NCBI GenBank assembly: GCA_964480915.1
Contig: CAYZRS010000024.1
Span: 5,876-69,875, forward strand
DNA length: 64,000 bases
Origin: CAWGCE01 sp964480915
Lineage (GTDB): Bacteria > Planctomycetota > Planctomycetia > Pirellulales > Pirellulaceae
Direction: 5' to 3'
Part shown: one piece after another, positions 52,342 through 61,292 of the stretch
Layout: each line of letters opens with the position of its first letter
Position numbering within the stretch: the first letter of the stretch is position 1
Position numbers and translations under genes: made by a program
Notes under the pieces: generated by a model
The model's input: only the letters and a program-made list of their open reading frames with translations
What the model was told of the DNA's origin: nothing
The model's database searches: none

Positions 52342-53010
52342 ATGAATCAGCTTGAACAAGAATTGGATCGATTGAGGTCGCGAGTCGTCCAGATGGGCGA
52401 ATTGACTCAGTCGATGTTGATTCTCGCCATTGACGCGGTTGCGGTCGCCGATGTGAGTTCTTTTGATCCTGTCTTTGAAGCAGAAGAGCGGTTAGACCAG
52501 ATCCAGCTTGAGATTGATGAGGATGCAATTCAGGTCATTGCCGCTTATTCGCCGGTCGCGGCCGATTTGCGCATCTTGCTTTCCGTCTCTCGAATTGCTG
52601 CCGAGCTGGAACGAATCGCTGATCAAGCGACCAATCTTTGCGAAAACCTCCGTTTGATGACCATGAAGACCGATTCGGGACCGATCGCCGATGTCGTCAA
52701 AATGGGAGAGAACGTCAAGTCGATGGTCGCTGGCGCACTGCGCGCATTTGAACAGCGTGATACCCAGCAAGCGATGACGACCATCGCCGCGGACGATTTG
52801 GTGGATGCCCAAAACGATCAAATCGTGAAGCGACTCTTACAGGACGACAACGTTCGCGAGATGATCATCGATGCGCGTGATACGGCTCATTCTCTGTCGC
52901 AAATTCTGATTGCCAGTTCGCTGGAGCGAATCGCAGACCAAGCCACCAACATTTGCGAAGAGGTCGTCTACATGGTGAAGGGCTCTGATATTCGGCATAT
53001 GCAAAAATAG
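52342..53010 (+). CDS. phoU: PhoU-family phosphate signalling protein
   Basis: The 222-residue protein consists of two PhoU three-helix repeats, each closing with the metal-binding E/DxxxD motif: AELERIADQATNLCE and SLERIADQATNICEEVVYM. PhoU links phosphate transport with the PhoR kinase or restrains PiT/Pst transporters at the inner membrane. No pst genes are present; the likely partner is the PiT-like protein encoded upstream. Confidence 0.92.
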   Translation: MNQLEQELDRLRSRVVQMGELTQSMLILAIDAVAVADVSSFDPVFEAEERLDQIQLEIDEDAIQVIAAYSPVAADLRILLSVSRIAAELERIADQATNLCENLRLMTMKTDSGPIADVVKMGENVKSMVAGALRAFEQRDTQQAMTTIAADDLVDAQNDQIVKRLLQDDNVREMIIDARDTAHSLSQILIASSLERIADQATNICEEVVYMVKGSDIRHMQK

Positions 53011-53046
53011 TCCATCAGCGGTCACCTTGCCGCGTTGCGAATTACG

Positions 53047-53080
53047 AAAAGAGCCGGCGATCCCCGTGGGACGCCGGCTC
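53047..53080 (-). terminator. Rho-independent terminator of the Gly/Tyr-rich gene
   Basis: Perfect 9-bp stem GAGCCGGCG/CGCCGGCTC with a 12-base loop; on the minus strand it is followed by TTTTC. It lies between phoU and the convergent exported-protein gene and may also end phoU transcripts. Confidence 0.75.
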
Positions 53081-53107
53081 GCAATGCTTAGGTGCGGTCG
53101 TCAAATA

Positions 53108-53452
53108 CTACCAGCCGATCGACAGACCAAACCCGCCTCCGCCGAATCCACCACCATAACCGCCACCGCATGATCGGCCACGATTGCCGTAGTTGATCGG
53201 TATCGCGTATCCGCCGCCAAAGCCACCATAGCCGCGATTCACACCGTAATACGATCGATTAAAACTCTGGACCGGGTATCCGTATCCGCCTCGGTAGCCA
53301 GTGTTGTAGCCTCGGTAGTAACTGGTGTTGAAGTTGCGGCCGCCGTTGAAGTTTGAGTAATTGCGACCGTGATGTCCGTGACCTGCTTCCGCGGTGGCGG
53401 ATGAGAGCGAAAGAACCGTGGCGAGTGCGATTGCCGTTAGAATTCGTGACAT
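53108..53452 (-). CDS. Gly/Tyr-rich exported protein
   Basis: The 114-residue product has a signal peptide (ILTAIALATVLSLSSATAEA), then HGHHGR and a low-complexity region of Gly, Tyr, Asn and Arg (NTSYYRGYNTGYRGGYGYP and similar), ending in GGGFGGGGFGLSIGW. Such proteins are common exported planctomycete products; a surface or matrix role is possible but not shown. It has its own terminator. Confidence 0.7.
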   Translation of the reverse strand: MSRILTAIALATVLSLSSATAEAGHGHHGRNYSNFNGGRNFNTSYYRGYNTGYRGGYGYPVQSFNRSYYGVNRGYGGFGGGYAIPINYGNRGRSCGGGYGGGFGGGGFGLSIGW

Positions 53453-53787
53453 GTGGATTCCCTTTCAAGTGGGCAGGGGAGGGGGGGATCAACTGCCGGC
53501 GAATGCTCCCCACAGTTCGCTGACGTTGAACCAAACTAAAAGCAGACGCTGTGCCGTTTGAGGAAAGGTCGCCAAATGGGGCCGAATTACCGGCCAACTA
53601 CGCGAAAACGACAAAAATCGGCCCGAATCGATACCAATTCAATTGACGTCGAATCGAATACACCTGTCCAAACTTGGGATGGGCGGATGCAGGAAACGTG
53701 TTTTCGGTTCGCGCAGCAAAAAGGGCGAATGCTATTCGCTTCGCCCTTCGCCGGCTCGTGATCGATGGCCTGGATGGTGCCTGCTGG
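53453..53787. other. non-coding stretch of about 335 bp
   Basis: Holds the upstream region of the Gly/Tyr-rich gene and the terminator of the small membrane protein gene (53718-53746). No further gene seen. Confidence 0.5.
53718..53746 (-). terminator. Rho-independent terminator of the 42-residue membrane protein gene
   Basis: On the minus strand, GGGCGAA and TTCGCCC form a stem around a 10-base loop, followed by five T. It lies 41 bases after the small gene's stop. Confidence 0.75.
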
Positions 53788-53916
53788 CTACCGAGTGATG
53801 AAGATCATGTTGGCCACTAGGAAGACCAGCAGTCCGAATATGTAAGGACGCATTTGCATGTAATTTGCTGGTGTCTCGGACGTTTCCTGTCGTACTTCAA
53901 GCGTCTCGTTGCTCAT
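53788..53916 (-). CDS. small single-pass membrane protein (42 residues)
   Basis: A short frame from ATG 53916, with GGGAG 6 bases upstream, encodes a polar, acidic N-terminus (MSNETLEVRQETSETPAN) and one C-terminal helix (YIFGLLVFLVANMIFITR). A T-tailed hairpin ends the transcript. The combination of good ribosome binding site, helix and private terminator argues that it is a real gene. Function unknown. Confidence 0.7.
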   Translation of the reverse strand: MSNETLEVRQETSETPANYMQMRPYIFGLLVFLVANMIFITR

Positions 53917-54228
53917 CTTTTTCTCCCGTATCGTGTGCTCGGAAACCCGCTGAGGATTTTCACTACCAAGATGTAGGTCCTAGGGAGCGAAAAGGTAGCA
54001 AAAACAGCCGGCTCGACAGAAATTTTCACCTATCCTGCGAGGGGTCCAAGTTGTGCTTGTAGCGATTATGCTGGGTGGGGCATCCTGGACCGGTTTTTTA
54101 AGCGCCGCCAAATAGGACCCAAGATCTGGGTCAAGACAACGAATGGCTTGCATGGAGTGTCTTATTCTCGGATTGCCGGGACGCACCGAGACGCAACCGA
54201 GACGCCCCGTTTTAGCGAGACCTTTTGT

Positions 54229-55158
54229 TTGTCTGCCCTCATCCAGCTAGAAAAGCTCTCCAAGCGATTTGGCGCATTCCATGCGCTGCAGGAAGTTTCG
54301 CTCAACATCCAGCCGGGAGTCACCGGCTTGCTCGGCCCGAACGGCGCCGGCAAGAGCACACTCATCAAGCTCTTACTTGGCTTGTTGCGACCCTCTGCGG
54401 GTAGCGGCACCGTCTTGGGTTTTGACATCCGTCAATCGGCGCGGCAGATTCGCGCAAACGTTGGCTACATGCCGGAAGACGATTGTTTCTTGCACGGACT
54501 GAGCGGCATCGAGTCGGTCCAGTTCTCGGCTCAGCTTTCTGGATTGCCTGGCATCGAGAGTTTGCGCCGTGCCCATGAGATACTCGATTATTGTGGTCTG
54601 GCGCAAGAACGCTATCGAGCTGTGGAAACCTACTCCACCGGTATGCGTCAGAAACTTCGCTTCGCGCAGGCCATTGTGCACGACCCTCCGCTGCTGATTC
54701 TTGACGAACCGACATCGGGCTTGGATCCGGAAGAACGGGACATCATGTTGCGTCGGATTAAGCGATTGGCTGGTGAGCATGACAAGACGGTCCTCTTATG
54801 CACGCACATCTTGCCCGATGTCCAAGCGGTCAGCGAATCGGTGGTGATTCTGGCGAAGGGAAAGGTACGTGTTAGCGATCGCTTAAGTGAGCTGAGTCGC
54901 CCTGCGGAGCCGGCGGTGAAAGTGCGAGTTGCCGGGCCGGCCAACGAATTCACTTCCCTCATAGAAAAAGCGGGGCTAACGAGCGAGGTTTTGTACGACG
55001 GTCTGATCCTCATTCGCGGCCCGGTCGATGAATTGACAAACAAGGTCTGGGATTTGGCCCGCGAGGCCAACATCATCGTGCGTTCGCTGGCTCCTGCTCG
55101 CAATTCGCTGGAAGATATTTTCATCCATGCTGTTCAGGAGTCGCCGGATGGCCGTTAA
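54229..55158 (+). CDS. ABC transporter ATP-binding protein
   Basis: The product (309 residues from TTG 54229) has IQLEKLSKRFGAFHALQEVSL, Walker A GLLGPNGAGKST, signature YSTGMRQKLRFAQAI, Walker B LLILDEPTSGLDPEE and the switch His in LLCTHIL. The C-terminal 90 residues are a regulatory extension. The frame opens at TTG 54148, but homologous sequence begins near 54229 and no start has a strong ribosome binding site. The next gene overlaps it by 11 bases. It pairs with the following ABC-2 permease for export of an unknown substrate. Confidence 0.9.
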   Translation: MSALIQLEKLSKRFGAFHALQEVSLNIQPGVTGLLGPNGAGKSTLIKLLLGLLRPSAGSGTVLGFDIRQSARQIRANVGYMPEDDCFLHGLSGIESVQFSAQLSGLPGIESLRRAHEILDYCGLAQERYRAVETYSTGMRQKLRFAQAIVHDPPLLILDEPTSGLDPEERDIMLRRIKRLAGEHDKTVLLCTHILPDVQAVSESVVILAKGKVRVSDRLSELSRPAEPAVKVRVAGPANEFTSLIEKAGLTSEVLYDGLILIRGPVDELTNKVWDLAREANIIVRSLAPARNSLEDIFIHAVQESPDGR

Positions 55159-56119
55159 CAGCTTGGGGTATCGAAAATGGAGCGGCAAACTAGCGCCGGC
55201 TTGGACTCGCGTGCACGTGATTGCCCGTACGGGCATTCGCCGCGCTTGGACCATCCACTGGCTGCGTCGCGCTCTGTTTTTCGCCGCACTGCCGGTCCTC
55301 TGGTTTGCGCTCGGATTTTTCATCTATGAAAAATCGATCGAGTATCCAGATTTGGCTGATGGGCTGACCCCGTTCATCAGCACGACCGTCGATAGCCCGC
55401 AGCTCGACATGGTGTTGGATACCATGTCTGACACCCCGGAAGAAGCTCGACATGGTGTTTGGGCTTGGCTGCTCCATTCGTTTTTCCGCAACTCACAAGC
55501 GATCGTTTTGGCCCTGATCGTCGGACTGATCGCGCCGCCTCTGATCTCCCAAGATATTCGCTCCCGCGCTTTCCTATTGTATTTTTCTAGGCCGCTGGGA
55601 CGATTCGAGTACGTACTTGGCAAACTCGTCACGGTTTGGGCCTACTTGGCGATGATTACCATCGCACCGGCGATTGTGCTGTATGTCCTGGGGATTCTCT
55701 TGTCACCCGAACTGAGCGTCGTGGCGGCGACGTGGGATCTGCCGCTGCGGGTGCTCGCTGCGACAGCCGTCGTTTCGGTCCCGACCGCTTCGCTGGCGCT
55801 GTGTATCTCTTCTTTGACACAAGAGAGCCGTATCGCGGCGTTCGCTTGGTTTGCGATTTGGATTCTGGGGTTCGTGACCTTCGGTATCCTCTCCAGCGTC
55901 GAAGGACTCGATAGTTCGATTACGAATTCGGTGCCCTTCAATCAGGAGAGCGTCTGGTCGCACGTTTCGCTGTATCACACGTTGGGGCGAGTCCAAAGCT
56001 GGGTCTTTGGTTTTGCCGAGTTCGCAGAGGTCCGCACATCGGCGATCATCCTGTGCGTCGTCACGATCGTTTCGCTCGTTATTCTTTTGCGTCGCGTCGT
56101 CGCGCCGATGAGGGCTTGA
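55148..56119 (+). CDS. ABC-2 type permease
   Basis: The 323-residue protein has six hydrophobic helices (about 38-60, 110-135, 162-190, 200-225, 232-255, 295-315) and an ABC-2 pattern, including LISQDIRSRAFLLYFSRPLGRFEYVLGKL, the conserved loop after the second helix. AGGAG lies 7 bases before ATG 55148. It should form the membrane part of the exporter with the preceding ATPase. Confidence 0.88.
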   Translation: MAVNSLGYRKWSGKLAPAWTRVHVIARTGIRRAWTIHWLRRALFFAALPVLWFALGFFIYEKSIEYPDLADGLTPFISTTVDSPQLDMVLDTMSDTPEEARHGVWAWLLHSFFRNSQAIVLALIVGLIAPPLISQDIRSRAFLLYFSRPLGRFEYVLGKLVTVWAYLAMITIAPAIVLYVLGILLSPELSVVAATWDLPLRVLAATAVVSVPTASLALCISSLTQESRIAAFAWFAIWILGFVTFGILSSVEGLDSSITNSVPFNQESVWSHVSLYHTLGRVQSWVFGFAEFAEVRTSAIILCVVTIVSLVILLRRVVAPMRA

Positions 56120-56121
56120 AT

Positions 56122-57099
56122 ATGAGTCAAATCAGCACGAACGGTTCGTCGCCGGCCCCAGAGCAGCCGCTGATGATCGAACTGGAAAGCGCTACCAAGC
56201 TGTACGGCAATGTGATTGGTGTAAACGATATCTCCTTATCGCTTCCGCCAGGCGCCTATGGACTGTTGGGTCCTAACGGCTCGGGCAAATCGACGCTGCT
56301 GAACCTCGTCATGGGCCAGCTCCAGCCGACTTTGGGCACGGTGCGGGTATTCGGTGGGAACCCACAAAACAACCAAGCCTTATTCAGCAAATTGGGTTAT
56401 TGCCCCAGTAGTGAAGGGCTCTACGCGGGTATCTCGGCGTTTGAATGGGTGACTTATTTACAGCGCTTGCAGGGCCTAAGTCGCTCCGCTGCGGTCGAGG
56501 CGGCGAAACGGGCGCTCGACAGCGTCGGCATGACCTACGCCATGCACCGGCCGATCGCAGGCTACTCGCGCGGCATGCGGCAACGGACAAAATTGGCTCA
56601 AGCGATCGCACACGAGCCCGAATTTCTCATTTTGGACGAGCCTTTTAGTGGGCTCGATCCGATCGCTCGTCATGACATGTCGGTCATGTTGCGGGACTGG
56701 ATCGAACAAGGCAGGAGTCTGTTATTGGCGAGCCACGTTTTGCATGAAGTCGAGGCGATCACCCGTTCGTTTTTGCTGATCTGTGGCGGTCGCCTGCTCG
56801 CTTCTGGGACGGCGGAAGAAGTTCACGAAATGCTGGTCGACCTGCCGAACGAACTGACGATTCGCACGAATCGAGTTGACGAGTTGGCCGGCCGGATCGT
56901 TGGCATGGGAGTGGTTGATTCGTTGCGAGTCGACGCCGACACCGTCTGCGTTTCGACCAAACAGGCCAGTCAGTTGTTGTCCGAATTGCCGCAATGGGTC
57001 GAACCGGGCGGATTGCAGATTAGCGAAGTCCGTTCGGCCGACGAATCGTTGCAAGAGTTGTTCAGTTCGCTGCTGAAGATCCATCGAGGTGAGATATGA
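56122..57099 (+). CDS. ABC transporter ATP-binding protein
   Basis: The 325-residue protein has Walker A GLLGPNGSGKST, signature YSRGMRQRTKLAQAI, Walker B FLILDEPFSGLDPIA and HVLHEVEAI with the switch His. The first 20 residues are Ser/Pro-rich. It starts 2 bases after the first permease and overlaps the second permease by 4 bases, so the four genes form one operon with two ATPase-permease pairs that may join as a heteromeric transporter. Confidence 0.92.
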   Translation: MSQISTNGSSPAPEQPLMIELESATKLYGNVIGVNDISLSLPPGAYGLLGPNGSGKSTLLNLVMGQLQPTLGTVRVFGGNPQNNQALFSKLGYCPSSEGLYAGISAFEWVTYLQRLQGLSRSAAVEAAKRALDSVGMTYAMHRPIAGYSRGMRQRTKLAQAIAHEPEFLILDEPFSGLDPIARHDMSVMLRDWIEQGRSLLLASHVLHEVEAITRSFLLICGGRLLASGTAEEVHEMLVDLPNELTIRTNRVDELAGRIVGMGVVDSLRVDADTVCVSTKQASQLLSELPQWVEPGGLQISEVRSADESLQELFSSLLKIHRGEI

Positions 57100-57956
57100 G
57101 CGGCCGACAGAACTCGCTGGTGGCCAATGTGTTGGCCGTTTTGGAATTCGAGTTGCGCCGCGCGATGACCGTTCCCCGGCTCGCTTGGTGGTGCGTCCTG
57201 GCCTTCTTCCCGGTGCTCATCGTCACGCTGGTAACGATGGTTCCCATTACCGAACGGCGCGGCGACGAATTCACCGTAACCAAAATTGATATACCGATCG
57301 AAATCTGGTCCTCGTTTCTGTTCGCATTGATTCCGATGTTGATCAGCATGTTGGGCACGTTCTTGTGGACGACGCCCGCCGTTTCGGCCGAGATTGAACG
57401 GCAAAGTTGGGTCTACCTGGCTGTCCGTCCCCATGGACGCGCGGCTGTGCTGCTGGGAAAATACTTGGCTTCGATCCTTTGGGTGTTGCCCGCGGCGTTG
57501 GCCGGCACGACGTTCGCAGTACTAGTGATCTACCGCTCGAGCGACGGCATGGCGGCCCCGGGCGTCGCGAGAGAAGTGTGGTGGACCATTGCGCGGCTTA
57601 GTTGCCTTTCGGTTCCCTCCTATTCGGCGATCTATCTGGCCCTGGGCACGATCTTCACCAAGCGAGCCATGGTGATGGCGGTCGCCTACACATTGATTTT
57701 CGAACTGGTCGTCAGTTGGGTCCCCGCCTTGATCAACAAGTTGACGATTCAGTACCGTTTGCGCGCCCTGTTTTTCAATTGGGCCGACATCGACGTTACG
57801 CAGGCGGGCCGGTTGCCTCCCATCGATATCTTCAGTGCTGCACCGCCTTGGGTGCATGTGTCGATTCTTTTCGGGTGGATGATAGCACTGGTCACATTTT
57901 CGGTCGCCTTGGTGCGGAGCCGAGACTACGTCGTTTCTTCGACTCCGGAAGCCTGA
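57096..57956 (+). CDS. ABC-2 type permease
   Basis: The 286-residue protein has about six helices and the ABC-2 loop TTPAVSAEIERQSWVYLAVRPHGRAAVLLGKYLASILW. The start lies in the ATGA overlap with the preceding ATPase gene. It ends the ABC operon, 121 bp before the antiporter gene. Confidence 0.88.
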   Translation: MSGRQNSLVANVLAVLEFELRRAMTVPRLAWWCVLAFFPVLIVTLVTMVPITERRGDEFTVTKIDIPIEIWSSFLFALIPMLISMLGTFLWTTPAVSAEIERQSWVYLAVRPHGRAAVLLGKYLASILWVLPAALAGTTFAVLVIYRSSDGMAAPGVAREVWWTIARLSCLSVPSYSAIYLALGTIFTKRAMVMAVAYTLIFELVVSWVPALINKLTIQYRLRALFFNWADIDVTQAGRLPPIDIFSAAPPWVHVSILFGWMIALVTFSVALVRSRDYVVSSTPEA

Positions 57957-58077
57957 GTGGCCCCGATTGCCGAATATAAGTACCCCGTTTTTGTCCCCCT
58001 CGACCTATACTCTCGCGGTCCTAAAAATTGAACGAGATGTCGTGCTTCTCGTTTACCCGCTGTAGAGGAGTCATGTC

Positions 58078-59787
58078 GTGGAGTCCGAAGTCTTGGTAAC
58101 GCTTGGCCTACTGCTGGGCGCATCGCTGATGTTTGCCGCGATGGTCGACACCTTTCGTATTCCCAAAGTGACCGCCTATCTATCGGTCGGCATGTTGGCC
58201 GGTCAGCATGGACTTCGCTGGGTCAGTCCAGAGACGTTTCACCTGATGGAGCCGTTTGCCGAAATGGCAATGGCGCTGGTGCTGTTCAATTTGGGGTCTC
58301 ATTTTCCAATTGCCCAATTGCGCCGCATGGGGCGGCTGCTACCTTTGTCTTTCGGCGAGCAGCTGGCCACGCTGTTGATTGTCTCCATTGGACTTTGGCT
58401 CGCCACGGGCAACGCGGTTGTCGCGGTCTTGCTGGGGACGTTGGCGCTAGCGACGGCGCCAGCCACGACGGTACTGGTACTGCAAGAGGTTCAGTCTCGC
58501 GGTCCGATTACGGAATTGGCCAGTGGCTTAGTGGTGCTGAACAACTTGGCATGCATTCTCTTGTTCGAAACTCTGTTGCTGATGTTTGTGGGCGCCGGCA
58601 GTCTGGAATCGGGAATAGGGCTGGCTGTCTTTCAGTTGGTCGGAGGTTTTCTTGGGGCGATTCTGTTGGGATCCCTGGCCGGTGTGTTGGTGAGTTATTT
58701 CTCCGGTTTGTTGAATTCCAAGAAGTGGTTGGTGATGGTCGTGGCAATCGCGGCCGGGTTATTGGGCGTCAGTGATCTCCTCGAAGTGCCTTACATGTTG
58801 GCCTTCCTGACCATGGGAGCGATCGTCGCCTCGTTCTCGAACGAGGCGAAGAAACTGACGGTCGAGATTGACAATCTCACGACGCTGCTATGTGTCGTCT
58901 TCTTCGTGTATCACGGCAGCGAACTCGACGTGCGTTCTTTTTTCGCCGCGGGGCTGGTCGGTTTTGCCTACATTGCTTGCCGTATTGCCGGCAAGTACTT
59001 GGGGATATATACCGCTGCCAAATTGACGAAAGACTCGCAGGAGGTGCGCCGTTGGCTCGGGCTGACACAATTGGCGCAGGCGGGTGCTGCGATTGCGCTC
59101 TGCACGATTGCCGTCCGACGCGATGTTGCCCTGGGAAGAGAGCTGCAGAATGTGATTCTTGGGTCGGTCGTGTTTTTCGAAATTGTCGGGCCGCTCTGCA
59201 TTCGTTATGGCGTCCTGCAAGCTGGCGAGTTGCCTTTGTCGCAGGCGATCTACCACATGGGTCACACTCCACTCGAGCAAGCGAAAGAGCTCTGGTCGAG
59301 ATTGAACGCCGCCTTCGGTACCGGGGGAGAGCGTTCCATCGATCAGCTGAAAGTCGCCGATTTGATGCGACGAAGTCAGTCAATCACTGAGGATTCGACG
59401 TTCGACCGAGTGGTCGACCATATCGAACACAGCCACGATGACATTTTTCCGGTCGTTAATATGGATGGCGTTCCTGTGGGAGTCATCCATTACGGCGCTA
59501 TCAACGATGTGCTCTATGATCCGGATGCGGTAGAGCTGATTTGTGCGGCCGACTTGATGCAGGCGCCGGACAGCTGCTTTCGGAAGTCGGATGGAGCAGC
59601 CCGCGTTATCGACTACCTCAGCGTTTCCAGCGACGACTGCGTGCTGGTGACCGACGACAGGGCCCCGTTCCCCTTCTTGGGCGTCGTGCGACGTTCCGAT
59701 GTGACGGCGATGCTGATTCAAGAACGAAAAGGAAACAGCCAACAGCCCCCAGCCAGCTCGCTGGAAAACCGCAGGATGGACGACTGA
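58078..59787 (+). CDS. CPA2-family cation:proton antiporter with C-terminal CBS pair
   Basis: The 569-residue protein has about twelve helices in the KefB/CPA2 arrangement (PKVTAYLSVGMLAGQHGL, then LVLFNLGSHFP and ALATAPATTVLVLQE). A C-terminal CBS-domain pair (about 420-550) begins KVADLMRRSQSITEDSTFDRVVDHIEHS and continues HDDIFPVVNMDGVPVGVIHY, which suggests control by a nucleotide or by ionic strength. Usual KefB RCK/TrkA-N domains are absent and replaced by CBS. It exchanges K+ or Na+ for protons at the inner membrane. GTG start. Confidence 0.9.
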   Translation: MESEVLVTLGLLLGASLMFAAMVDTFRIPKVTAYLSVGMLAGQHGLRWVSPETFHLMEPFAEMAMALVLFNLGSHFPIAQLRRMGRLLPLSFGEQLATLLIVSIGLWLATGNAVVAVLLGTLALATAPATTVLVLQEVQSRGPITELASGLVVLNNLACILLFETLLLMFVGAGSLESGIGLAVFQLVGGFLGAILLGSLAGVLVSYFSGLLNSKKWLVMVVAIAAGLLGVSDLLEVPYMLAFLTMGAIVASFSNEAKKLTVEIDNLTTLLCVVFFVYHGSELDVRSFFAAGLVGFAYIACRIAGKYLGIYTAAKLTKDSQEVRRWLGLTQLAQAGAAIALCTIAVRRDVALGRELQNVILGSVVFFEIVGPLCIRYGVLQAGELPLSQAIYHMGHTPLEQAKELWSRLNAAFGTGGERSIDQLKVADLMRRSQSITEDSTFDRVVDHIEHSHDDIFPVVNMDGVPVGVIHYGAINDVLYDPDAVELICAADLMQAPDSCFRKSDGAARVIDYLSVSSDDCVLVTDDRAPFPFLGVVRRSDVTAMLIQERKGNSQQPPASSLENRRMDD

Positions 59788-59941
59788 TCGTCTTGCGATG
59801 CCGCCTCGATGCGTTCTGGCGCATGAAAAAGCATCGACGCTGATACGGGCGAGAATGTCGGAGTTATCGACGCGAACCAGCGGGTGCTTTCACGCTTGTC
59901 CGGATGCGGCACGAAAAATGTGAATCCGCCGCCATCCATGT

Positions 59942-60041
59942 NNNNNNNNNNNNNNNNNNNNNNNNNNNNNNNNNNNNNNNNNNNNNNNNNNNNNNNNNNN
60001 NNNNNNNNNNNNNNNNNNNNNNNNNNNNNNNNNNNNNNNNN
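59942..60041. other. assembly gap of 100 N (probably of true size zero)
   Basis: Run of exactly 100 N. The 16 bases on its left edge (59926-59941) equal the 16 on its right edge (60042-60057), so the contigs probably overlap and nothing is missing. Confidence 0.85.
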
Positions 60042-60204
60042 CCGCCGCCATCCATGTGGACCCGGCGCTGAACAATCACAGCAACATGTTCTCGGTTTCT
60101 TACTTGCACGGTGCGGAGCCACTAGAGTGGTTCTGGGTCATCTTGGCGTCGAAATGTCCTATGTTCCGGCGAAGGATGATTGGTTTCAAAGTCGGTGGGA
60201 TCGC

Positions 60205-60222
60205 ATATGATCCAGATCATAT
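60205..60222 (+). promoter_or_regulatory. candidate Crp/Fnr-type operator upstream of the Coq4-like gene
   Basis: Perfect 8-bp inverted arms ATATGATC and GATCATAT with a 2-base centre. The core TGAT-N4-ATCA equals the FNR/DNR half-site pair except for the outermost bases. Its centre lies 31 bases before the centre of TTTGAT (60242-60247), the geometry of class II activation. A near copy lies before the cytochrome P460 gene. Confidence 0.6.
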
Positions 60223-60331
60223 CTCTTGTGATGAGTACTGTTTTGATTTCGCTGAAGTCATCCAGACATTGCGTCGGCTAGAACCCCCAACTAGGATTCT
60301 GAGTAATTCCGAAATTTGTGAGACAGACAGA

Positions 60332-61156
60332 ATGACATTGAAGTGCCTTTTAGATCGACACCGAAAACACCACTCGCACCCGTCGTATCTGACATTTCTC
60401 AAGGGATCGATTGGCATGATGCTGAATCCCGAGGGGACTCAGTCTGTCTTCGACATCGAAGATGGATTGGTGAAATCGGAGAGCACTTGTGAATTACTCA
60501 GATTCACGGCTAGAGATGAGAGTGTCCGCAAGCTGATAGACGAGCGCTACTTGCAGCCTGTGCCGGAAACTGAGCGGCTGGGCCAGTTACCGAAAAACAC
60601 TTTGGGATACAAGTACTTTTATCATCTGGATTCGATGGGTTTTGATCCCAATTACTACCGTAAGATTGACGTCGAAAGCGACGTCGAATACGTGATGATG
60701 AGGATTCGCCAAACGCACGACATTTGGCATGTGATGACGGGATTTGATACGCATCCGCTCGGCGAGATCGCGTTGAAGGGTGTTGAATTGGCTCAGACTC
60801 ATCGTCCCATGGCGGCTGCAATTTGCGCGGGCGGGGTGTTCCGGTACATGCTGCGACAGCCGGAAGAGTTTGGCGCATGCCTCGAATCGATTGTGGGAGG
60901 GTATCACATGGGATTGTCTGCCAAACCACTGCTCGCGATGAAATGGGAAGAGTTGTGGGAGCGAGATGTCGAAGAGATTCGAGCGGAGCTTGGGCTAGAA
61001 GTACTCGGACCTCGAGGCGGACAGCTCAACAGAGAATTTGCGCCGAAGTCGTCACTTGCAGATTCAGAGGCTCGCGAGGCACTTTCAGAGGTTCTTCGTA
61101 CCCACGATGTCCACTTTCCTCCGCAGTCCCCGGGTGACTCCAGCGGCAACCAATGA
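60332..61156 (+). CDS. Coq4-family protein
   Basis: The product (274 residues from ATG 60332) has the Coq4 metal-binding signature HDIWHVMTGFDTHPLGE, which fits HDxxHx11E (H129, D130, H133, E145). It is preceded by LPKNTLGYKYFYHLDSMGFDP and followed by GVFRYMLRQPEEFGACLESIVGGYHMGLSAKPL. Coq4 binds quinone precursors and acts in decarboxylation-hydroxylation at C1 of ubiquinone synthesis, but planctomycetes normally use menaquinone, so the role here may differ. The frame extends to 60056 and, if the gap is merged, further. It lies upstream of a Crp/Fnr-type regulator on the same strand. Confidence 0.8.
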   Translation: MTLKCLLDRHRKHHSHPSYLTFLKGSIGMMLNPEGTQSVFDIEDGLVKSESTCELLRFTARDESVRKLIDERYLQPVPETERLGQLPKNTLGYKYFYHLDSMGFDPNYYRKIDVESDVEYVMMRIRQTHDIWHVMTGFDTHPLGEIALKGVELAQTHRPMAAAICAGGVFRYMLRQPEEFGACLESIVGGYHMGLSAKPLLAMKWEELWERDVEEIRAELGLEVLGPRGGQLNREFAPKSSLADSEAREALSEVLRTHDVHFPPQSPGDSSGNQ

Positions 61157-61292
61157 TATTTCCTCAGTGTCACGGCAAGGGACAAATGGGGATTCGCTGG
61201 AGGGATGTTTAGCGGAAGCGCCGAAGACGAAAGATTGCGAAGCATCGCACGCCACTCTCATTCGATGTCAGCAGGAAAGGAGGATGAAAAAG

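Larger units (their letters stand above)
59788..60331. other. stretch without a certain gene, containing an assembly gap
   Basis: From 59844 a frame stays open through the merged gap into the Coq4-like gene, but the part before 60332 resembles no family, and it carries the Crp/Fnr-like dyad at 60205-60222. I treat it as upstream region with reservation; a longer Coq4-like protein remains possible. Confidence 0.4.
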
